From Sweltsa coloradensis (Eukaryota > Arthropoda > Insecta > Plecoptera > Chloroperlidae), in assembly GCA_024449915.1 (NCBI GenBank), contig JAMZAV010001853.1, positions 1 through 64,000 on the forward strand: DNA of 64,000 bases, given 5' to 3'. This document shows positions 56,515 through 64,000 of the stretch, piece by piece. The notes beneath the pieces were generated by a model that was not told the origin of the DNA, did no database searches, and saw nothing but the letters and a program-made list of their open reading frames with translations. The position numbers were made by a program, and so were the translations under genes. Numbering within the stretch: the stretch's first letter is position 1; each line of letters begins with the position of its first letter.

Positions 56515-57610
56515 TAAAACTGTAAAGAGATTGGGTAATCACAAAAATAAAAAACAGGGATCTCATTCATAATATTATATTTAAGAAGTCCCAAAATATC
56601 ATCGAAATCGGATGAATACTTTGGACGCAAATGCGATGGTAGTTATGGTCAAATTTTGTTGCGGGTAGTCTAGGCTCCAGGGGAATTGCTTTCATTTCTC
56701 AAAGTTGTCTCGTTGGTTCGGTTTGTGGAGACCGCTCTGGGTTCGTAGCTAATCGCCGCTTCGCCGTGATGTGTGTGGTGGTGCGATGAGTCATTGATAC
56801 ACCGATACACCATCTAGCATTGCAATACGGACAATCTGTGTGGTGAAGCCAGACCATACCATTCGACTCCAAAACCCCAGAGCTTCATCTCACTATTGAT
56901 TTGAAAATTTTCGATTTTAATATTACTGTTCCAGGGAACGAATCCTACTTAGAGAACGCTAAAGGCGCACGCAAACATCAGGATATTTGCCAAAGTATAG
57001 TTATCTTTTAGGCGAACTTATAACAATTAAAAATGTATTTGACTCTGTGTTCTAACGCAATCGAAACGCTGCTCGAAATTTGTAAAAGTAAAACAAAAAA
57101 ATATCATAAACGTTATTGCATCCCATAAAGCCCTGCGTTAACATTTTACCGTTTGTGACTTCCACGTCTAGGAACCCATTTCACTTGTTTTTTTGGTGAA
57201 TTTATGAAGTTGTATAGGTAACTTGACAGGAACTATAAACTGAGAATTTGTTTAGAGAGCTGAATTTCTTATGTTTTAATATGAGAGGTAAGGTAGTGTG
57301 ACTCAAGTTTCCTTTACGAAGCTCTTTATTTTGTGGAACTAGTGCCCGTACTGGCCATCAAAGCGTAATTTGTGCCGATGTATCGGATACCTTGTGATTA
57401 TTTAAATAGTTCAATGTTGCGGAAAATGATCAATAATGGTTGGGTAACACTGCATATGAACAGGAGGACGGAAACTTCACAAAACTATGTACCTATATAA
57501 AACATTAGCTGGAGAACGCGGCACGAAAGGGAGACCCAATAGCGGTCAGAACCAAATTTTAAATGTAAAATACGGATGTTGGGGAATCACTCACTTGGGG
57601 TTCGAACAAT
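56515..57610 (-). repeat. Large palindrome, inner right arm
   Basis: Inverted partner of 54815-55875. It extends to ACAAAAATAAAAAACAGGG near 56540. Divergence is mostly small indels and substitutions. Confidence 0.85.
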
Positions 57611-57879
57611 AGATAGTTGAAAATGAAATGGGAAAACGTATATTCAACCTCTACCAAAAACCATGCTGTGTTCAAGTAAATAATTAATGTGATAAGTTAT
57701 GAACACGAGGATTTTTATTTTAATAACAAATGTATGTTTGCTAACGAGGTTACAAAAAATACAATTGGAAATAGAATATAATAAAACATAATGGATTATA
57801 CTGTACTTCATTTACGTATCCGAGCAAAAGCAGAGCTAAACTTGAATAAACAAAGACAAACAACAAATCGGTTGACTGT
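57611..57879. other. No recognisable feature
   Basis: Start of the right-arm stretch without a counterpart on the left. Confidence 0.35.
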
Positions 57880-57990
57880 AGTCATTGTTGTGTCTGCCAT
57901 TTATGTAATTAGATTTATTTAGTTGTCCCCTTTGTATAATCAGTGTTGCTAAAGTGAATAGGATAGATATTAATAAATATAATAACTAAA
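57880..57990 (+). mobile_element. LINE 3' tail, second copy
   Basis: TGTAATTAGATTTATTTAGTT and GAATAGGATAGATATTAATAA match 3740-3858. Confidence 0.5.
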
Positions 57991-59539
57991 AAACCTATGA
58001 ATGAGTATTTTTTTCTCGTTTGTTTTGTTTTTGTGTTGTTTGCGCACCTAACCTTACAAATAACTACCCTGTACTTTCATTTTATGTTTTCAGGGAACCC
58101 TAGAAATATTCTCAAAGCCAGACCTCATACGTTTTTGAGTACTTAAAAAATTATTCTTGTTATAGGTAATAGTGTTGTTATAGGGCACGCATAATATTAA
58201 AATCTTTAATACTTTATTTAAATTATCCGGTTGTATGTTTGAAAAAAAAACGGAAACAGACTATCAAAATTACTCGCATAAGTGTACAAGACGTAAATTC
58301 GTTTGCGAGACCTGTACAGTTACATGGAATTCCGCTGAAAATCAGGTATTCACCACAAAAAAGGCAACTAATATTGAAACATGGTTGGGTTCAAAGACGA
58401 ATACCAAAAAAAATTTTGTCTATTATAGTTTCATCATTTAATGTGCACTTGTCTCCTGTCAGGGGCAGTGAGTAACTATCACTTGTTTTTTTTTTATTTT
58501 TTTGGGGGGGGGGGGGTGGGAACGATGTGGAAAATGTTGTAACCTCAAATGCATGAATGGTGAGCATGGCTAGTGAAAAGGGTATATAGGTATGGTCAGG
58601 TGCCATCCAAAAATAACTTGTGGGCATTATGCTCTTTTGTGGGTAAGTACATGATTGTGTATATGGGGGGGGGGGGGGAACCTAGCCTATGGGAGGGCAT
58701 AGACCCGGAAAAATGGTTCGATCTTTAGTGTGTACTGTGTATAGAGGGTATTTTAACCAGTTTGGTGACAAACCCTTATAATAGAAGTACGAAACAAATT
58801 GCAACAATATGAAAGTTTATAATAGTCTACATAATATGTCAATAACTACTTCAGAAATAAAAAAGTGTGCCCCCCCTCGACCAGCCCCTGACACAGTTAC
58901 GTCGATGGCCAGGGGCTTTTTTTCCTGCGCATGTGACCTTGGCTAGCATCGCGTGCTACGAGACTTGGGACTGGGAGCCTATGTCTCAGCCGTCGCCGAC
59001 TAGCTCTGTCGTGGGCTTTAAAATAATCAGTACTTACTCAGTTTTCTGTCAGCTAGTTGTCAGATAGTCAGCTAGTAAGGCTGTGTGCCTAAAGTTGCTA
59101 AGAAAATTCCCAAAGATCTTTCTCAAGTGGTTAGCGAAAAAACACAGCCCGAGTCTGGCTCATATCTATATTCTTTAGCTACGGTTGTAACCTTTGTTTG
59201 TTTGTTTGTTTGGTTGGAAATTTCATCTAATTAATGTTTGTAAAGCAGGATATAAATGGAATCCTTCTTGGAATTTCTTTGTTTCTCTCTGTCTAGTTCT
59301 CGTAGAATATTGAGATGATCGTTCTGTTCTGTATTAGGTGTAGTTAATGTAATAATTGTTCTGCAATATTCAAGTCGATCTTGTCAAATCATTTAAGCGG
59401 CCGGTACGTTTGTCGGACTCCTAAGACGAAATATCAAAAAGGCGAGATTGATCTTAGACAATCAGACTTCAGTTGGTATTGATATTGAAACCAAATGTCA
59501 TTGTCTGGTTCAAAAGTTATACTCATACTCACAATCCCA
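57991..59539. other. Gene-free interval with homopolymer runs
   Basis: Contains T and G runs at 58483-58516 and a G run at 58665-58678, plus TTTG units at 59195-59211. No family-level coding. Confidence 0.4.
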
Positions 59540-61435
59540 TTGTAGATATCACGATGATAAATTATACACATACGTGAATAATTACCTGATTTGCTTAAAA
59601 TCGATTAAAAAAATGAAAAAATCTGAACAACAATCATTCATACAACATCATCATAACGGCAAATTTTATAAAAGACCCTCGTCAACGATCAGGGGCGTAG
59701 GAACGGGGGGGAAACTACCCCCCCACTTGTTGGCTTGGACCCCCCAGTGGCGGGTCAAGCCAGGTATGGTGTCATTTGCAACTTTTAGCTTGTATGGGTG
59801 ATTTTTGAATTTTTACGCAGTGCTTTGCAAACAAAGGAAGGTTTTTGTTATTTTTTTAAAGAAAGATCAGGTAAGAGGACGTATTGCGAGGACAGACTAG
59901 AAATCTGATTTTAGACTAATATTCATTTATTTTGTGTGCAGTGTTTTCACTCACTATAGCATGACTAGGTTCCGTACCCGACTGTAAGTCTGACGCTGGT
60001 TAATGCTTGGGCCGTGAAACTCCCTGCACCATACATATACAGTGAGGTATCGATAATCCACTTCCCTACACAATGTCAAATTTTTATAGGCCTCTAAAAC
60101 ACCTGTGTAACTCTTCACTCTTCACACAACTATTCACAAATTGCCTGGAAAACGTGTTCAGGCCACCTAACACATTGGCACTTCATTTTTGAGTCAAAAA
60201 TATTCGCCTACGGACGAACAGGCATCCGCACGGCTGGGGCTGGCGCTGGCCCCAGCCCGGTTTGCCCACCCAACCTCGTTAGTCAACATTAGTGTGACCC
60301 CCACACTAAAAAAATAGTTCCTACGCCACTGTCAATGATAAGGACATATTTAAGATACTACAGTTTTATTTTTATGGCATTGTCATGTAAAACATCAAAC
60401 TCTTTTTGTGAAATTGAAATGATTTTTTTAGGGTAATAGGCCGAACACAAAAAATTATTAGTTCTCTTACAACTATGCTGTGTCCTTCATTGCTGCTTCA
60501 CCTTGAGGGCGTAATTTAAGTGGAACGAAATAATGAGTAGATAGAATGCATTTTAGAAGATAATTTTGATGACAACTTATTGTGTGTTTTCAAAAGTTCT
60601 TAAATTTAAAAATAGAACTAAATAAACGTGTGCGAATTGGAAGATATAAAAATCCGCTGAGAAGCGCCATACTAAACTTATTCAGGAGGATTGCCGGTGG
60701 CCGGGATCGGACCGACGGCCTCTCGAATAAATTATTGAGTGTAAAAGGTAAAGACAACGAATATACTATTCTATCAGAGAATAATTGCAGACTACATGAT
60801 ATTAATAATGGGGACTATAACATAATATTTACAATGCCTGCCAATTGTAAATCTATAATACTATTATCTTGCAATGTTATATGTTAAAACTGATTACCAT
60901 CACTCAAATTGACTCTGCCTGCCTTCTGATAAATATCTCACCATCGAAAGCTACATGCCAGTCCACAATGAGCTTGGATGGCATGTAATTAGCAATATAG
61001 CAGTTTACTTTGTGATTGTCATTTGTTCAAATAAAACTATTTCATACCACAAAATCGTATTTTTTTAGTGTGGGATTGATTACAAATTCCAATTTTAAAA
61101 CTGACAATGATATTTCAGGGCACTGGTATATTATTAGCTCCACGCTGTAGTCGAGTCCGCCCCGACTTGCTCCAGTCAACATAAAAAAGACAGGGCGCCG
61201 TCATGGGTTCAAGTCAAGACAATGTGAATTCCTTGCCCCTCCCCCCCCCATTTCGTAAATTTAATGTTTAAATGGCCCTGAACTACCGCTATGTACGTTA
61301 GAATTGCTCTCTCGCCGGCGGCTGGCTGGCGAAGCCGCTTCATAGCCATCGAGACCACAGTGACTGATACGAGTCGGAGTCGCGATCTCTGAGAGAAGCA
61401 TGCGTTGAAACGTGGGACTCCCAACGCTGTTAAGA
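59540..61435 (-). repeat. Large palindrome, outer right arm
   Basis: Inverted partner of 48565-50540. It preserves the site that is uninterrupted relative to copy F (60801-60820) and carries the hAT-like insertion at 59690-60331 that the left arm lacks. Confidence 0.85.
59690..60331. mobile_element. hAT-like element with empty site in opposite arm
   Basis: 642 bp. Termini CAGGGGCGTAGGAAC (59690-59704) and GTTCCTACGCCACTG (60317-60331) are inverted with one mismatch. Flanks TCAACGAT (59682-59689) and TCAATGAT (60332-60339) are an 8-bp duplication with one change. The left palindrome arm has a single ATCATTGA at 50400-50407 with the flanks joined. Non-coding. Confidence 0.85.
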
Positions 61436-62815
61436 ACACATATCAAACTGTTCGGGTCATTCAGAAACATTTCAAAGTTCATTCCGCTTGTTCCTTAGAC
61501 ATTGAATGTTTAAGATGCAAGATTCGAAATCCTAGGATACTTTTACCCTATCAGGGGTTTATTGGTGGCTGAAGCCGAAAAGGGTTGTGGACTGGGTCGG
61601 TTGGGTTTTCTTGCACCAGAGGTAGGTAGCCCTATATTGGGTTATATAACGCGTCTATACTAGGAAGATAATTAGTATTAGTATTATATAATTTAGACAA
61701 ACTCTGTTGAAGGCAGGTCAGTAAGACCACAGCTGCTCTGTAGCAAGTTGGGTTAGATGATCCTAAGTGTCAAGCCTAGTCTTCTTCATCTTCTTTATAG
61801 TCTTTATAGTATTGGAATTAGCGATGTAAAGGGGGCCTGCATCCACGGGACTGTTTCATTCTGTCTATTGTACTTTTTGGTCACCACTGGCTGCTTCGGG
61901 TTAAACCGTTATGTTCTCCATGTGTGGGCCTAATCGTTGGCTACCATGGGCTGCTTGAAATTTGAGTTTGTTTGTTGTTTTAAGTGTTGAGTTTGTTGAA
62001 TCAGGGCCTTCCTTCCCAATGATATAGGATCCAGTTGAATGGCTTCACCTTGGGATTGCTTCTGGTCATTTCTCCAACGGTTAAGGCCCAGTCTGTCATG
62101 GCGCACCACGGTGGCTTCCTCGGGTCCTGTTCTCTATGGTGGCCTATAAAGTTTGGCTGAACACGGGCTGCTTGGAATGAATGTCCCAAAACAGCTGTCG
62201 TAAACACCCATGACTTTAGATATTAAGATATAAAACTAATAAATCTAGGAAACTAGATTTTTATTAACAGAGGAATTCTTAATCGAATCACAAGATCAGT
62301 TGTAATTTTAGTGTGACATTTTCTTTGATTCTTGAATTATGATAGCCCAATCCATAATCTCAAGTTTATATTGATTTAAATATTTTCTCCGAAAAAAAAA
62401 TTAGTTTGACCAATGCTAGACTTGTCCCAAACACCTGGACCATAAGGACCTAAGTCCACTCGAGAGGGTCGTAACGTTATAGTACAGTTAAAATTACCGT
62501 TTAAGATTAATGGTTAACATTAGCAGGTATCATTATATCAAAAATCTTCATTGATGCTATAACAGAGCCCTAGTAATCAAGAATTGTTTTAATTTAAGTC
62601 TAACAGTGCTGTTTTTTTTCAGGAGTTGTACTGTGCTTGGCAGAGCGTTAATAAATCTTTACTCCGATGAATCCTCACTTTATGAGGCAAGCTCCAGATC
62701 TTTGCGGTAGGACGTGCAGGATTATCTGTAGTTCTGTAGGCCTATTAAACTATGCACGTTGCAGTTTGGTCCTTAAAAAACTCCTAGATTAGATTTAATG
62801 TGGCAAGGCAACTTC
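61436..62815. other. Gene-free interval
   Basis: No recognisable gene, and no repeat that I can name. Words such as CATGGGCTGCTTG and CACGGGCTGCTTGG recur near 61945 and 62163, suggesting weak internal repetition (61880-62190). Confidence 0.35.
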
Positions 62816-62819
62816 AAGT

Positions 62820-63335
62820 ATAGGCTTATAGAGACCGGTAGATGAGTTTGGTTAGGTCGATATTTAGATCACCAACACAAATCATTTGATCTACTCGGTA
62901 AAATGTGTGTTCATTGTTTGTTGCTAGTGTGGCAAGGCTGCTACGATGCTCCCTATACGAGGGGTTATAAAGGGTACCGAGAGCAATGTGTTTTACTTCA
63001 AACTTGGAATTTTAGCCAGAGGACCTTCCAGGTTGGTGTCAGTGATGTCACTGGTGGTGTTAACTTTGCTACAGGTTATACCGTTTTTAACGTATACTCC
63101 TATACCGCCTCCCCGTCCTATTTGGCGGTCCTGCCTCCACAGCGTGTAGCCCGGGATGCAGATATTGTTTGAGTCGAATGAGTTGCAAAGCCAAGTTTCG
63201 GTGATCGCCATTATGTCTATACATTTATCCGTTACAAGCTCAACTATATCATCAAATTTAGGAACTAAAGATCTTATGTTTAAATGTGCTATAGTCAAAT
63301 TACGTTTGTGGGCCGTGGTGCTAAAAATAATCATG
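62820..63335 (-). pseudogene. LINE endonuclease domain fragment
   Basis: Minus-strand frame from about 63335: LTIAHLNIRSLVPKFDDIVE, IMAITETWL (metal-binding Glu), IPGYTLWRQDR and GGGIGVYVKNGI. After a frame change near 62990 it continues with ICVGDLNIDL near 62850. This is the order in APE-type endonucleases of Jockey/CR1-like LINEs. The RT part is absent. Confidence 0.8.
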
Positions 63336-64000
63336 TTTAGGCATACATTTATGAGTCATTCCATATGAAATCAACCAAAATATGATTATTTTTTTTTCTG
63401 ACCATTTCTGATTTTCCTGAAATTTGGTACACAGGCAGATACTATTTCAAATAGAAACTGTGATTTTTTTTAGATTTTTGTGATAAGTCGTTTCTGATAT
63501 ATGGGGTCACCAATATTTGACTCCGGGTGACCTCGTTTGCGTATCGCGCCACGATTTTCTCAATAAATTCTTCCCTAATTATGCTACAGACCTAAATGAG
63601 AGCTCATTTTAAAGCTCTTGAAAAGTTGTATCCAGAAAATATCATACACATACACTTCAATGGTAACATCTGGAGTAGTATGTTCTTACATCTGTTGAAG
63701 GTCAAAGGTCAATAGCTAAAATACTCCATCTTGGATTGAGTTGAAATTTTATATTATTTAAGTAAATACATGTGTGAACAATTCCTGAAAATTTCAGCCT
63801 GTTATATTAAGGAGTTCTTTAGTTATAAATTATTCTTTCTATGATATGTAAGTAATAGCCACATTGTGGTGTCACTATTCACATTTCACAACACATTTTG
63901 TCCTGTGTTTTAAACCCCCTTGGTTTGTTCTGAAAATGCAAATTGTTATCAATATTGTTTGGTTATGCCTCTAATGTAAGTCTTGATTAATGAGTTGCTT
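63336..64000. other. No recognisable feature
   Basis: AT-rich, no coding or repeat structure identified. Confidence 0.35.

Overview
This window is AT-rich animal (metazoan) nuclear DNA built almost entirely of mobile-element remains. I recognise no host gene, rRNA gene or functional tRNA gene. All recognisable protein coding belongs to non-LTR retrotransposons (LINEs), one Merlin-type DNA transposase and a gag-like LINE ORF1. The many AGGCCTA-type words, tRNA-derived SINEs and Jockey/CR1-like LINEs suggest a marine invertebrate, perhaps a deuterostome such as an echinoderm. That guess is from memory and weak.

Layout. 0-15 kb: a Helitron-like non-autonomous element with tandem cores (11-714), a LINE end, SINEs, two small inverted-repeat elements (2702-2980; 3988-4800 with TAA duplications), and a LINE whose ORF1 is inverted relative to its ORF2 (about 5.1-10.0 kb, twin-priming geometry). 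15.8-19.9 kb: a foldback with arms of about 1.45 kb in homopolymer-rich, possibly poorly polished sequence. 20.5-24.5 kb: AGGCCTAG-rich repeats with several small TIR elements. 24.6-26.2 kb: a Merlin element with 105-bp TIRs and a broken transposase. 27.5-38.4 kb: a 10.95-kb element with terminal inverted repeats of about 1.2-1.35 kb, themselves made of ~200-bp tandem units. It sits in a LINE with a perfect 8-bp target duplication. 38.4-43.9 kb: the other half of that target, followed by a second tandem copy of the whole target that lacks the insertion. 45.4-48.5 kb: a 5'-truncated LINE. 48.56-61.44 kb: a large palindrome whose two arms act as filled and empty sites for later insertions (a Helitron-like copy in one arm, a hAT-like element in the other). 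It also holds the only intact long ORF, a 632-codon, GC-rich LINE reverse transcriptase (51747-53645). 62.8-63.3 kb: a LINE endonuclease fragment.

The genes do not form a pathway; the window records nested transposition. The strongest observations rest on comparisons between copies inside the window: the large foldback element with its empty site, the palindrome with reciprocal empty sites, and the Helitron-like family with a shared CTAG terminus. Many differences between copies are single-base homopolymer indels, so the tandem duplication and the palindromes should be checked against raw long reads before they are treated as biology.
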